DNA of 64,000 bases, from positions 124,001-188,000 of the forward strand of contig JANWUV010000007.1 in the NCBI GenBank assembly GCA_025057975.1. Reading direction: 5' to 3'. Source of the stretch: Chloracidobacterium sp. (GTDB taxonomy: Bacteria; Acidobacteriota; Blastocatellia; Chloracidobacteriales; Chloracidobacteriaceae). Of this stretch, positions 34,310 through 43,789 are shown piece by piece; positions within the stretch are counted from its first letter, which is position 1, and every line of letters starts with the position of its first letter. A program made the position numbers and the translations under genes. The notes below the pieces were generated by a model. The model was not told the DNA's origin. It did no database searches and saw only the letters and a program-made list of their open reading frames with translations.

Positions 34310-35299
34310 ATGAGTGCATCGAACAAAACCTTGTCTCCGGCGACGGACTTTCCAACAACAGACGGCCGCCTACGTCGTTTTGCGTGGGGCGTCGTCGGCT
34401 GGAATGTCATTGTCATCATCTGGGGTGCCTATGTTCGGGCGTCCAAATCCGGCGACGGTTGCGGGAGTCACTGGCCGTTGTGCAACGGCGAAGTCGTTCC
34501 ACCGACTGGACAGTTTGCCGCCTTCGTGGAGTTTATGCACCGGGCGACGAGCGGCCTTGCGCTGCTGGGCGTCATTGGGCTGGTCGTCTGGTCGTTCAGA
34601 CGGTTTGCGCGCGGGCACGTTGTCCGCACGGCGGCTGTCTGGTCGCTAGTCTTTATTCTCATTGAGGCGCTCATCGGCGCGTTACTTGTCAAGCTGGAAC
34701 TGGTCGCCGAAAACCGCTCGGTCGCACGTGCGGTCTATATGTCGGTGCATCTGGTCAACACGTTTCTGCTGCTGGGCGCGCTGACCTTGACGGCCTACTG
34801 GATCAGCGGTTTCCGTCCGCCGCGCCTCATCGGGCAAGGGACAAAGCCAGGACTCTTGGCGGCGGCGCTCGTCTCGGCGTTGGTCGTCGGCGTGACGGGC
34901 GCGATTGCGGCGCTGGGTGATACGCTGTTTCCGGCAAGCTCGCTGGCGCAGGGTATCCGGGAAGAATTTTCAAGCCTTTCACACTTCACGGTTCGGTTGC
35001 GGTGGTTGCATCCCGTCGCGGCGCTGGCGGCGAGCGCTGTCATCGTGGCGGTGGCGGTCAAACTCCGCTCATCCGTAACAACCACCCGCGCCGCAAATGC
35101 CGTCGTCGCCATCGTCAGCGCGCAGTTCGCGCTGGGCGTCATCAACGTTTGGCTGCTTGCTCCGATCTGGATGCAGCTTGTTCACCTGTTTTTCGCCGAT
35201 GCGCTGTGGGTGGCGCTCGTGTGGCTGGCGGCGACGGCGCTGGCCGACGCCACCGAACCCGTGCCCCTATCGGCCGAGCCGACTTACGCCACGGTATGA
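34310..35299 (+). CDS. ctaA: Haem A synthase (COX15/CtaA)
   Basis: 329 residues from ATG 34310, with eight predicted membrane helices. The enzyme oxidises haem O to haem A for aa3-type cytochrome oxidase. Histidines expected to bind haem are visible in [30 protein letters not shown] and [36 protein letters not shown] near the N-terminus is a strong family signature with the conserved Cys pair. An upstream extension to 34238 overlaps the recombinase and is not needed. The stop overlaps the next start (ATGA). ctaB and oxidase subunit genes are not in the window. Confidence 0.95.
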   Translation: MSASNKTLSPATDFPTTDGRLRRFAWGVVGWNVIVIIWGAYVRASKSGDGCGSHWPLCNGEVVPPTGQFAAFVEFMHRATSGLALLGVIGLVVWSFRRFARGHVVRTAAVWSLVFILIEALIGALLVKLELVAENRSVARAVYMSVHLVNTFLLLGALTLTAYWISGFRPPRLIGQGTKPGLLAAALVSALVVGVTGAIAALGDTLFPASSLAQGIREEFSSLSHFTVRLRWLHPVAALAASAVIVAVAVKLRSSVTTTRAANAVVAIVSAQFALGVINVWLLAPIWMQLVHLFFADALWVALVWLAATALADATEPVPLSAEPTYATV

Positions 35300-35709
35300 C
35301 CCCCTTTCACTTAGCTTTTCCAGTGACGGATTTGGCCGCGACACGGCGCTTCTACGTTGACTTGCTTGGCTGTCGCGTCGGACGCGAAAGCGACGACTGG
35401 ATTGATTTCGATTTCTGGGGTCACCAGATTACGGCGCACCGCGTCGCCGGTCCTCTCGGCGTCGCCGGACGCAACGCAGTGGACGGCAAGACGATTCCCA
35501 TTCCCCACTTCGGCGTCGTGTTGTCGTGGGAGGCGTTTCACGCGCTGGCTGAACGACTGACGCAGGCGCAGGTCACGTTCATTGTACCGCCCTACATCCG
35601 TTTCGCCGGACAAGCGGGGGAACAGGCGACGATGTTTTTCCAAGATCCGTCAGGCAACCATCTGGAGTTCAAAGCCTTCCGTAACACGGCCGACTTATTT
35701 GCACGCTAA
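35296..35709 (+). CDS. VOC (glyoxalase/dioxygenase) family protein
   Basis: 137 residues from ATG 35296, overlapping the ctaA stop by [27 protein letters not shown] is the usual first beta-alpha-beta unit. The metal-ligand positions appear as His in the first strand (FHLAF), His in [11 protein letters not shown] and Glu near the end in [32 protein letters not shown] starts the second unit. VOC proteins are metal-dependent lyases, dioxygenases or binding proteins; this one is close to the small dioxygenase-like members with unknown substrate. A long upstream extension of the frame is a shadow of ctaA. Confidence 0.9.
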   Translation: MTPFHLAFPVTDLAATRRFYVDLLGCRVGRESDDWIDFDFWGHQITAHRVAGPLGVAGRNAVDGKTIPIPHFGVVLSWEAFHALAERLTQAQVTFIVPPYIRFAGQAGEQATMFFQDPSGNHLEFKAFRNTADLFAR

Positions 35710-35828
35710 CATCTCGGCAAACTGAAAAACTAAAACCACCGTAAGAAACTTCCCTCGGCGTCGGCGCGTACTGCGCTACAAACAGGTTGCCTAGTGCTAC
35801 CTCACATCCCTGCAAAGGAGCTTCGTGC

Positions 35829-36593
35829 ATGCTTCGTCGTTTGTCTTGGCCGGTGTTTGTACCGGCGATTTTGGTCGTTTTGATGTCATCCGCCGGTCTG
35901 CGCGCAGCGGCGGGGTCGCCTTCCGGCGACAAACCCACTTTGGAAGCCGTCGTGGCGCAGATCGTCAAAGCGCAGGGCGGCGAAAAGCTCAAGAGCGTCA
36001 AATCATCCAAGGCCACTGGGAAAGTGGTTATCGGCGGCGGTCAGGCGGAAGGCAAACTGACCATCGTGCTGGCCCGCCCCAATAAGATGCGCCAAGAAAT
36101 CGACTTGGGCGGCGCAAAATTGGTACAGGCATACGACGGTACGACCGTCTGGCAAATCAACCCCTTCACCGGCTCGAGCAAGCCTGAAAAAGTGAGCGGT
36201 GAGGAAGCCGACAGCCTCATTGAGTCGGCCGATCTGGACGGCCCCTTCATTGATTCGGAAAAGAAGGGCTACAAGTTGGCGCTGGGGGAAGACGAAGAAA
36301 TTGACGGGACGCCTGTTCACGTTGTCAAAGTCACCAACAAGCGCGGGGAAACCGACACTTACTACGTGGACGCCGCCACGGGTCTTATCCTCAAGACGCG
36401 GGGCAAAGAAAAAATGCAGGGCGCCGAAGTCGAGATGGAGACAGTGTTCTCCAACTATAAGGAAGTCAACGGCATTATGACGGCTCATGCAGTTGACCGC
36501 TTGATTGACGGGCGGCCGTTCATACAAATCGTCCTTGAACGTCTTGAATACGACGTGGCGGTTGACGACGCCATGTTCTCAATGCCGGAATAG
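35829..36593 (+). CDS. LolA-like secreted/outer-membrane lipoprotein-sorting type protein
   Basis: 254 residues from ATG 35829, with AAAGGAG eight bases upstream. The signal peptide is WPVFVPAILVVLMSSAGLRAAA. The body shows the half-barrel pattern of the LolA/LppX/YP_-type family: KSSKATGKVVIGGGQAEGKL, RPNKMRQEIDLGG, QAYDGTTVWQINPFTG, VHVVKVTNKRGETDTYYVD and LILKTRGKEKM. Such proteins bind lipids or lipoproteins in the periplasm; the exact ligand is unknown. It stands between the VOC gene and the BNR gene, followed by a hairpin at 36620-36649. Confidence 0.75.
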   Translation: MLRRLSWPVFVPAILVVLMSSAGLRAAAGSPSGDKPTLEAVVAQIVKAQGGEKLKSVKSSKATGKVVIGGGQAEGKLTIVLARPNKMRQEIDLGGAKLVQAYDGTTVWQINPFTGSSKPEKVSGEEADSLIESADLDGPFIDSEKKGYKLALGEDEEIDGTPVHVVKVTNKRGETDTYYVDAATGLILKTRGKEKMQGAEVEMETVFSNYKEVNGIMTAHAVDRLIDGRPFIQIVLERLEYDVAVDDAMFSMPE

Positions 36594-36619
36594 CCCCCCG
36601 AAAACGGCATTCATTGGAT

Positions 36620-36649
36620 GTGAGCCGGCGGCGATGGTCGTCGGCTCAC
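36620..36649 (+). terminator. Hairpin after LolA-like gene
   Basis: GTGAGCCG pairs with CGGCTCAC, and the stem extends inward by five more pairs including two G-U pairs, closing on a GATG loop. Only three T follow, so this is a weak or Rho-assisted terminator at best. Confidence 0.45.
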
Positions 36650-36713
36650 GTCTTTGCAGGCTTTTCGTCACTGCCTTCCAAAATTCTCCAGAAGATCACC
36701 TCAAGAAACAGTT

Positions 36714-39700
36714 ATGTTCGTTTGGAAGCCACATGCTTTGGCGGCCCTTGGATGGTGCTGCCTGTTGTTAATATTTGGAACGGCGCAGGAGCGCCCCGCC
36801 GCTCCCCCTGCCGCAACGACCAAGACGGCGGCGCCGCCGAAGTTGGATTCGTCTATGCTAGGCGCCTGGACGGCGCGGGCGATCGGCCCAGCGACCATGA
36901 GCGGCCGCATTGCGGCGCTCGATGTCGTCAACACAAATCCCAAAATCATCTATGTCGGCGCGGCGAGCGGCGGCGTGTGGAAGTCGTCCGACGGTGGACT
37001 AACATTCAAGCCGGTGTTCGACAAACACACGCAATCCATCGGCGCGATTGCGATTGACCAGACGCGCCCGGATACAGTTTGGGTTGGGACGGGCGAAGGT
37101 TGGACGCGCAACTCGGTGTCGGTCGGGACGGGGCTTTACAAGACGACCGATGGCGGCGAGACGTGGACGCGCGTTGGGCTGGAAAAGACCGAGCGCATTG
37201 CCCGCATCGTCATTGATCCGCGCAAGTCGGATACGGTCTATGTCGCAGCGTTAGGGCCGCTCTGGGCGTCCGGCGAAGAGCGGGGTCTGTACAAAACGAC
37301 CGACGGCGGCAAGACGTGGACGAAAATCCTCTACATCAACGCTGATACGGGCTGCGCCGACGTCGCCATTGACCCACAAGAGCCGGACATCCTCTACGCT
37401 GCGATGTGGCAGTTCCGGCGGCTGCCGTGGACGTTCACGTCCGGCGGCCCCGGCAGCGGCCTGCACAAGTCCACCGACGGCGGCAAGACATGGAAAAAAC
37501 TCACGAAGGGGCTGCCGGAAGGCGAGTTGGGGCGGATCGCCGTCGCCGTCGCGCCGTCGCGCCCGAACACGGTCTATGCCAACGTGGAAAGCCGCAAAAC
37601 GGCGCTCTACGTTTCAGACGATTTGGGCGAGAGTTGGACGAAAGTCAACGACGTCAACGCGAGCGTCAAATCGCGCCCGTTTTACTTCAGTCTGGTGGTG
37701 GTTGACCCCAAGCACTACCGGCGCGTGTATAAGCCTGCAACAACGCTGGCGCGCAGCGAAGACGGCGGCAAGACGTTTGAAGTCATCGCCGGCGGGACGC
37801 ACAGCGACCACCACGCGCTCTGGATCAACCCCAACAACAGCGATCACTTGCTGCTCGGCACGGACGGCGGCGTGTATGAATCCAAAAACGGCGGTCGGAC
37901 ATTCCGCCTGCTGCGTTCCCTGCCGGTGTCGCAGTTTTACCACGTCGCAGCCGACAACGCGCGTCCCTACAACGTCTATGGCGGGTTGCAGGACAACGGG
38001 ACCTGGATGGCTCCGTCGCACAAGCCGGGCGGCATCACCAACGCCGACTGGCAAAACATCGGCTTCGGCGACGGGTTCTGGGCTGTCCCCGATCCGACCG
38101 ACGACAACCTTGTATACCTCGAATCCCAGGGTGGGAATCTCGCCCGTTGGCATCGGCGGACAGGCGAAACGAAGTTCATTGCGCCGCCGGAGCCGCCCGG
38201 CGAGAAGCTGCGGTTCAACTGGAACTCACCCATCGCCGTCGGACGCAAAAATCCGGCGAACCTCTACTTCGGCGCACAGTATCTGTTTCTGTCGCGCGAC
38301 AAGGGCGAATCGTGGACGCGCATTTCGCCCGACCTGACGACCAACGATCCCACCAAACAGAAGCAGGAGGAATCCGGCGGGCTGACCGTGGACAACACCA
38401 CGGCTGAGAACCACTGCACAATTTTCACCATTAGCGAGTCGCCGCTGGATGAGAAAGTCATCTGGGTGGGTACGGACGACGGCAACCTGCAAGTGACCCG
38501 CGACGGCGGCAGGACATGGACGAACGTCGTACGCAACATTCCGGGACTGCCGCCTAATACGTGGTGCAGTTGCGTGGAGGCGTCGCGGTTTGCCATCGGA
38601 ACAGCCTACGCCACCTTTGACGGCCACCGGACAGGCGATATGGCGACGTACGTTTACCGTACGGACGATTTCGGCCAAACGTGGCGGCGCATCACCGACG
38701 GCGACGCGACCGGCTTTGCGCATGTCGTCCGCGAGGATACGGTCATGCGCAACTTGCTCTTTCTGGGGACGGAGTTTGGCTTTTTTGTCTCGCTTGACCG
38801 AGGTGAGCGGTGGGTGAAGTTTACCGGCGGCTTGCCGAACAACCTGCCGGTTTATGACTTGTTCGTTCATCCACGCGAGGGCGACGTGATTTTGGCGACG
38901 CACGGGCGCGGCGTGTACATCGTGGACGACCTGACGCCACTGCGACGGCTCACGCCGGAAGTTTTGGCCCAGGATGTCGCTTTTCTAGAAACGCGCCCGT
39001 CGGTTTTACAGACGCCAGTCATCAGCCAGCGCTTTTCGGGCGACGATGAGTTTCGCGGGACGCCGCTGCCGGACGCGGCAATTATCGCCTACTACCTGAA
39101 GGAGCGGCATGTGGTCGGTGACTTTCGAGTGGAGATTTACAACCTAGCCGGCGAACTGGTGACGACGCTGCCGGGCGGCAAGCGCAAGGGCATTAATCGT
39201 GTTGAATGGCCAACGCGCCTCAAGCCGCCGCGCGTCCCGCGTTCGGAGGCTGCGCCGTTCCCGCTGCCGGGACCGTCGGTACTCGAAGGCACGTACACCG
39301 TCAAGCTCATCAAGGACAAACAAGTGTACACCGGTACCATCACACTGATCGCCGACCCGACTTCGCCGCATCGTCCAGCCGATCGCCGGTTGAAGCAGCA
39401 GACGCAGCTTGAGCTGTACGCTCTGCTGGAGCGGCTGGCCTACGTGGACGCGGCGCTGACCGATGCGCGTGATACGGCGCAGGCGCGCGCCAAGGGGCTG
39501 CCGACCGATGACACTTTGGCCAAACAACTGACGGCGTTTGCCGACCGCTGTCAGGCCCTACGGGCGTCGCTGGTGGCGACCCGCGAGGGCGGCATTACCG
39601 GCGAGGAGCAGCTGCGGGAAAAACTAGCCGACCTCTACGGCAAGATTAGCTACTACGGCGGGCGGCCGTCGGCATCGCAGCTGGCGTTGGTTGAGCCGTA

Positions 39701-39839
39701 CCGGCGAGCGGTCGAGCAGGCGGAAGCGCAGCACAAGGCGCTAGTGGACGGCGAGTTGGCGGCCGTTAACGCCGAACTGAAGAAGCGTAACCTTGCGCCG
39801 ATTGAGCCTTTGACGCGCGAAGCCTACGACAAGCGGTAG
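36714..39839 (+). CDS. Secreted BNR/sortilin-like beta-propeller protein
   Basis: 1041 residues from ATG 36714 with signal peptide ALGWCCLLLIFGTAQ. About ten BNR/Asp-box-like units occur, such as GLYKTTDGGETWTRVG, GLYKTTDGGKTWTKI, GLHKSTDGGKTWKKL, YVSDDLGESWTKV, FLSRDKGESWTRI and QVTRDGGRTWTNV. This is the VPS10/sortilin-like propeller often annotated as glycosyl hydrolase, but no catalytic residues can be assigned. After residue about 760 a beta-sandwich segment (VEIYNLAGELVTTLPGG) and a helical C-terminal region of about 150 residues follow. It is probably periplasmic or extracellular; substrate unknown. A long minus-strand frame across it (37614-38153) is a shadow. Confidence 0.87.
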   Translation: MFVWKPHALAALGWCCLLLIFGTAQERPAAPPAATTKTAAPPKLDSSMLGAWTARAIGPATMSGRIAALDVVNTNPKIIYVGAASGGVWKSSDGGLTFKPVFDKHTQSIGAIAIDQTRPDTVWVGTGEGWTRNSVSVGTGLYKTTDGGETWTRVGLEKTERIARIVIDPRKSDTVYVAALGPLWASGEERGLYKTTDGGKTWTKILYINADTGCADVAIDPQEPDILYAAMWQFRRLPWTFTSGGPGSGLHKSTDGGKTWKKLTKGLPEGELGRIAVAVAPSRPNTVYANVESRKTALYVSDDLGESWTKVNDVNASVKSRPFYFSLVVVDPKHYRRVYKPATTLARSEDGGKTFEVIAGGTHSDHHALWINPNNSDHLLLGTDGGVYESKNGGRTFRLLRSLPVSQFYHVAADNARPYNVYGGLQDNGTWMAPSHKPGGITNADWQNIGFGDGFWAVPDPTDDNLVYLESQGGNLARWHRRTGETKFIAPPEPPGEKLRFNWNSPIAVGRKNPANLYFGAQYLFLSRDKGESWTRISPDLTTNDPTKQKQEESGGLTVDNTTAENHCTIFTISESPLDEKVIWVGTDDGNLQVTRDGGRTWTNVVRNIPGLPPNTWCSCVEASRFAIGTAYATFDGHRTGDMATYVYRTDDFGQTWRRITDGDATGFAHVVREDTVMRNLLFLGTEFGFFVSLDRGERWVKFTGGLPNNLPVYDLFVHPREGDVILATHGRGVYIVDDLTPLRRLTPEVLAQDVAFLETRPSVLQTPVISQRFSGDDEFRGTPLPDAAIIAYYLKERHVVGDFRVEIYNLAGELVTTLPGGKRKGINRVEWPTRLKPPRVPRSEAAPFPLPGPSVLEGTYTVKLIKDKQVYTGTITLIADPTSPHRPADRRLKQQTQLELYALLERLAYVDAALTDARDTAQARAKGLPTDDTLAKQLTAFADRCQALRASLVATREGGITGEEQLREKLADLYGKISYYGGRPSASQLALVEPYRRAVEQAEAQHKALVDGELAAVNAELKKRNLAPIEPLTREAYDKR

Positions 39840-40162
39840 TCAAGAAACCGTAAGTCGTTGGCGTTAAGACCTTCCACAGAAGCCTATGGGGAGCGTCCGC
39901 AGCCGACCACGCCGGACGGCGCGCGGAGGCTCTCCAAGCGTCGCCAGGGGAGTTTCCGAAGAGACATCGCGCCGTACCGGCGGCGTCAGGGCGAGCGCTG
40001 TAGGCCCGCTAGCCTCCCGGCTGCAAGCGCAGGCGACACATCGCTCCCTCGCCAGAAAGGGCGGAAGGGACACCGACTTTTCCGCTGCGCGGGACCGCCG
40101 CCGTTCCGCCGTCAAAATGCGCTTCTCCGCAAAGTCCCTTCTGAACTGCACGCCGCAGCGCG
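39840..40162. other. Intergenic region, nothing identified
   Basis: About 320 bases between the converging BNR and delta-60 genes. Short frames on both strands exist but are Arg/Ser-rich, lack ribosome-binding sites and match no family I know. I see no tRNA fold, no riboswitch and no clear terminator. Confidence 0.6.
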
Positions 40163-42325
40163 CTACGGGCGACCGTTCCAGTTCCCTACCACCGGTAGGT
40201 CGCCCGCATTGCCGTAGTTGAACGACACATCGGCGAAACCGGCGCTTAGCTCATTTTTCAGAAAAAACCGCCAACTGCCCTCCGTCAGCCGAACCACGCC
40301 GATGCCGTCGCGGCCGTCGCCGTTCCAGTCGCCGGCAAAGGGAATGTCGTCCGCCAGTCCGTAAAAGAACGACGCCTCGGCAACGCCCGACAGCAAATCG
40401 TTCCGGTAGTAGAAAAAGCCGTTGGCGCGGCGGTAGCACCCGACGGTCGTTGTCCCATTGCCGTCCCAGTCACCGACGACCGGGACATCCGTCCCCAAAC
40501 CGAAGTTGACGACCACATCCGGCGCACCGGCGCTGTTCGTGTTGCGGAGGAAAAAGACGCCGTTCCGAAAGACGCCGACCGTATCGCGGCCGTCGCCGTT
40601 CCAGTCGCCGGCGATGGGGATGTCGCCGGGCGCGCCGAACGGAAACGACACATCGGCGAAGCCGGGGCTGTTGCTGTTCTTGAGGAAAAACGTCGCCGTC
40701 TCACCTGTCACACGAAAAACGCCGATGGTCGTCGTTCCGTCGCCGTCCCAGTCACCCGAAAGCGGGATATCATTGCCCAAACCAAAGAAAAACGCCGTAT
40801 CCGCGACGCCGCTTGTCAAACTGTTGCGTAGGTAGAAAAAGCCATCCGACCGCCGAAACAGCCCTACACTTTCAAAAGCCGAGACGGCCTGCGTAATCGT
40901 GACAGCACGGCCGGCGACGGTGATCATTCCAGTCCGCTGTCGTCCGCGATGCGCCGCCACGCGATATGTCACCGTCCCATTGCCGCCGCCGGAAGCACCG
41001 CCCGTAATCGTGATCCACGGGACATTGCTGACGGCCCGCCACGTACAGTCGCCGGCCGCCGTCACCGTCACGATGCCATCGCCGCCCAGTGCGGAGAAAT
41101 TCGCCGTCGTCGGCGCGACGGCCGAGGCGCAACCGGGATCGTCCCCCAGCAGACGCGCTACGCCGGCGCGCGGCGTTCCGTTGAACGAAGCAAACGCGCC
41201 GCCCAGCAGAATCTTGCCGTCCGCCTGAAGCGCCAGCGCATAGACGGCGCTGCTGGCACCGCTTCCGGGGTCAAAGCCGGTATCGAGCGAACCATCCGTC
41301 GGATTGAGCCGGGCGATCCGGTTGCGAGCTGTTCCATTGACCGTTGTGAAGTCGCCGGCGACAAGGATGCGGCCATTCGGCTGAATAACGAGCGCGTAGA
41401 CCACGGGCAGTAGTCCGCCGGCGACGCCGCCAAATGCTCCAAAGGTTGTGTCTAATGCTCCGCCCGGCTCCAAGCGGGCAATTCCACCGCGCGCCACGCC
41501 GTTGACGAAACGAAAATCACCGCTGATGAGAATGCGACCGTCAGGTTGGACGCCGAGCGCATTCACCACACCGTCCGTCTCACTGTTTTGTGAAAAGGTC
41601 AGATCAAGTGCGCCGTCAGCCGTCAAGCGCGCCAGTCGGCTACGCGGAATGCCGTTCACCTGCGTAAACGCGCCGCCCAGCAGAATGCGTCCGTTAGGCT
41701 GGATGGCTAGGGCAAAGATCGGGCCGTTGGCGGCGGCGTTGGGATTAAAATCGGTATCCACCGAACCATCGGCGTTGAGGCGGGCGAGGCGCTCGCGGCG
41801 GACATTAGCCAAGTTTGTAAAATCGCCTGCAATGAGAAGCTTGCCGTCCCCCTGTCGCGCCAACGCATAGACGACGCCAGCGGCGTCCGTCCCCGTGGTG
41901 AACGATGAATCCACCGAGCCGTCCGCGTTGAGACGGGCGAGGCTGCGGCGCGGGACGCCGTTGACGCTGGAGAATGCGCCGCCGATGACCACTCTGCCAT
42001 CCGGTTGTATTAGCAGCGCCTCGACGCGGCCATTAACGCCGCTACCGGGATCGAACGCGACATCAAGCGAGCCATCAGGGTTGAGGCGGGCGACATTGTT
42101 GCGTGGAAGGCCGTTGACGGCGCTGAACTCGCCGCCAATCACGACCTTACCGTCGGGCTGGACGGCGATGGCGTACACTGCGCCGCTGACGCCTCCGCCC
42201 GGATTGAAGGTGACATCAAGCGCTCCCGCCTGCGCTAAGGCGTTAACGGTCATGAAGCCGAACGTCGCTGCGAGCCACATGAAAACGCCCGGCCGCCACC
42301 GATATCGTTTGACCAGCGCCTTCAT
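40163..42325 (-). CDS. Secreted delta-60 / BACON / FG-GAP-like repeat protein
   Basis: 720 residues with signal peptide VFMWLAATFGFMTVNALAQ. Seven delta-60 repeats of about 52 residues follow (core VYALAIQPDGRILIGGAF...VNG...RLARLNADGSLD), forming a likely beta-propeller. Next is an all-beta BACON-like domain (ANFSALGGDGIVTVTAAGDC, WITITGGASGGGNGTVTYRV). The C-terminus is five FG-GAP-like repeats (FFLRNTNSAG...VVGDWDGNGTTTVG), ending VGNWNGRP. This last module is the same as that ending the Kelch protein at 21214. BACON domains often bind glycans or mucin, but that is not proven here. It begins 28 bases after trpF and could be co-transcribed. Confidence 0.88.
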   Translation of the reverse strand: MKALVKRYRWRPGVFMWLAATFGFMTVNALAQAGALDVTFNPGGGVSGAVYAIAVQPDGKVVIGGEFSAVNGLPRNNVARLNPDGSLDVAFDPGSGVNGRVEALLIQPDGRVVIGGAFSSVNGVPRRSLARLNADGSVDSSFTTGTDAAGVVYALARQGDGKLLIAGDFTNLANVRRERLARLNADGSVDTDFNPNAAANGPIFALAIQPNGRILLGGAFTQVNGIPRSRLARLTADGALDLTFSQNSETDGVVNALGVQPDGRILISGDFRFVNGVARGGIARLEPGGALDTTFGAFGGVAGGLLPVVYALVIQPNGRILVAGDFTTVNGTARNRIARLNPTDGSLDTGFDPGSGASSAVYALALQADGKILLGGAFASFNGTPRAGVARLLGDDPGCASAVAPTTANFSALGGDGIVTVTAAGDCTWRAVSNVPWITITGGASGGGNGTVTYRVAAHRGRQRTGMITVAGRAVTITQAVSAFESVGLFRRSDGFFYLRNSLTSGVADTAFFFGLGNDIPLSGDWDGDGTTTIGVFRVTGETATFFLKNSNSPGFADVSFPFGAPGDIPIAGDWNGDGRDTVGVFRNGVFFLRNTNSAGAPDVVVNFGLGTDVPVVGDWDGNGTTTVGCYRRANGFFYYRNDLLSGVAEASFFYGLADDIPFAGDWNGDGRDGIGVVRLTEGSWRFFLKNELSAGFADVSFNYGNAGDLPVVGNWNGRP

Positions 42326-42353
42326 AAACCGTTCCCTCGGTTGAACCCTATCG

Positions 42354-43061
42354 TTACTTTCTCAGAGTATGCCGCGTGGGACAGACGGCTGCACCGCCGG
42401 GCCCGGACGCACGAACAGCCCGACAAAACGCCCGCATCTTCTCCGTATCCTTCCAGCCCGGCGCTGTTTCGACCCCGGACGCTACATCTACCCCGAACGG
42501 CTGCCAGCGGCGCACCACCTCCCCAACGTTATCGGACGACAGTCCGCCTGCGAGAAAACTTCTCCGGCCCGCCGGCGTCGCCTGCGCCGCTGCCCATAGC
42601 CGCTCTAGGCTTGCCGCCCAGCACCCATCTTTCCCGTCTTTTGGCCGGTCAAAGAGTAAATGTGCGACATTGTCCGCCGTCGCCCAAGCCGTCACCTCCG
42701 CCTCGTCGGTTTCCGCCGTTACCGTCACGGCGCGAATCACCGGCCGCATCAACCGCGCAGCCATAACCGGCGTTTCGCGGCCATGGAGCTGAACTAAATC
42801 GCAACCAAGCGCCGTCGCTACGGCATTGACGGTTTCCACCGAGGCGTCCTGAAAGACGGCGACCGTCAGACATCGCCCACGAACGGCGGCGACAATCTCC
42901 CGCCCTGTTTCCACCGTGACACACCGTGGACTGGTCGGCGCGAAAATGATTCCCAGCAGGTCGGCGCCAGCCGCTGCGGCCGCTTCCGCATCGGCGATAT
43001 TCGTTACGCCGCAGATTTTGATTTGCGGCGTCCAAGGCGGCTGCCCATCTTTCACACGCAT
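42354..43061 (-). CDS. trpF: Phosphoribosylanthranilate isomerase
   Basis: 235 residues from ATG 43061. It performs the Amadori rearrangement of phosphoribosylanthranilate in tryptophan synthesis. QIKICGVTNIADAEAAAAAGADLLGIIFAPTS-type start has the catalytic Cys in KICG; VAVFQDASVETV, LVQLHGRE with the substrate-binding region, LLFDRPKDG with the catalytic Asp, FLAGGLSSDNV and GVDVASGVETAPGWKD complete the barrel. The frame is open to 43157, but that extension is not family-like. It is not linked to trpA at 4.5 kb. The short arginine-rich C-terminal tail varies in this family. Confidence 0.95.
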   Translation of the reverse strand: MRVKDGQPPWTPQIKICGVTNIADAEAAAAAGADLLGIIFAPTSPRCVTVETGREIVAAVRGRCLTVAVFQDASVETVNAVATALGCDLVQLHGRETPVMAARLMRPVIRAVTVTAETDEAEVTAWATADNVAHLLFDRPKDGKDGCWAASLERLWAAAQATPAGRRSFLAGGLSSDNVGEVVRRWQPFGVDVASGVETAPGWKDTEKMRAFCRAVRASGPGGAAVCPTRHTLRK

Positions 43062-43153
43062 CGCGCAGCCTAATTTTGGGAACAAGCGGGAAGGTGGTCT
43101 GCGTGCGCAGGGCTTAGTCGCTTCCCGCTCAGGTGTTTTCACAGCCGGTATTC

Positions 43154-43789
43154 TCACGAACGCTCGTTATGGAGGCCCAACGTCGTCACTTGCTGCGCTT
43201 GCAACCAACGGGACGCCAGAAGCCACCCAACAACGGCGGCAAACGCCACCGGTAGAGTCGTGTCGGCTTTGACAAACAGGTAAAAGTGCGCTACCCCGGC
43301 GACGGCGGCAATGTAGGTCAAACGATGCAGCCGTTTCCAGCGCCGCGCGCCCAAGCGTTTGATCATCCGGTTGGTTGACGTAACGGCAAGCGGAACCATG
43401 ACGACAAAGCTCAGCATGCCGAAAAAAATAAACGGTCGCTGCAGCACATCCACACTGACGGCTGCAAGGTCAAACATCTTGTCAAACCAGAGATAACAAA
43501 CTAGGTGCAGCGCCGCGTAAAAGAAGGCGAACAGCCCCAGCGTTCGGCGCAACCGGATAAGCCATGCCGGCCCAAACCACATCACGATAGGCGTGACCAT
43601 CAACGTGAGCGTCAGGAACACCAGCGACAGCATGCCGGTCAGCCGCAGAATAAACTCCAATGGATTCGCGCCCAAGCGACCCGCCGCGCCATCCCAACTG
43701 CACAACGCCAGCGGCAGCAGCCCGTTGATCAGAATCAGCCGTTGCAGAAAAACCGGCGTGAGCGCGCCGTTCGCCGAGGTCATGGTCAT
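43154..43789 (-). CDS. msrQ: MsrQ-like haem b membrane subunit
   Basis: 211 residues with six hydrophobic segments. MsrQ (YedZ) passes electrons from the respiratory chain to the periplasmic methionine sulfoxide reductase MsrP. Features include [43 protein letters not shown] with a haem-ligand His, [25 protein letters not shown] with two more His, and the ferric-reductase-like helix pattern. Its start overlaps the stop of the histidine kinase by ATGA. The partner msrP is not next to it and is not seen in the window. Confidence 0.9.
   Translation of the reverse strand: MTMTSANGALTPVFLQRLILINGLLPLALCSWDGAAGRLGANPLEFILRLTGMLSLVFLTLTLMVTPIVMWFGPAWLIRLRRTLGLFAFFYAALHLVCYLWFDKMFDLAAVSVDVLQRPFIFFGMLSFVVMVPLAVTSTNRMIKRLGARRWKRLHRLTYIAAVAGVAHFYLFVKADTTLPVAFAAVVGWLLASRWLQAQQVTTLGLHNERS

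Noticed and set aside
39864-40151. 95-codon minus-strand frame in the largest intergenic gap
   Set aside because: No ribosome-binding site, Arg-rich composition and no recognisable domain; convergent intergenic position.
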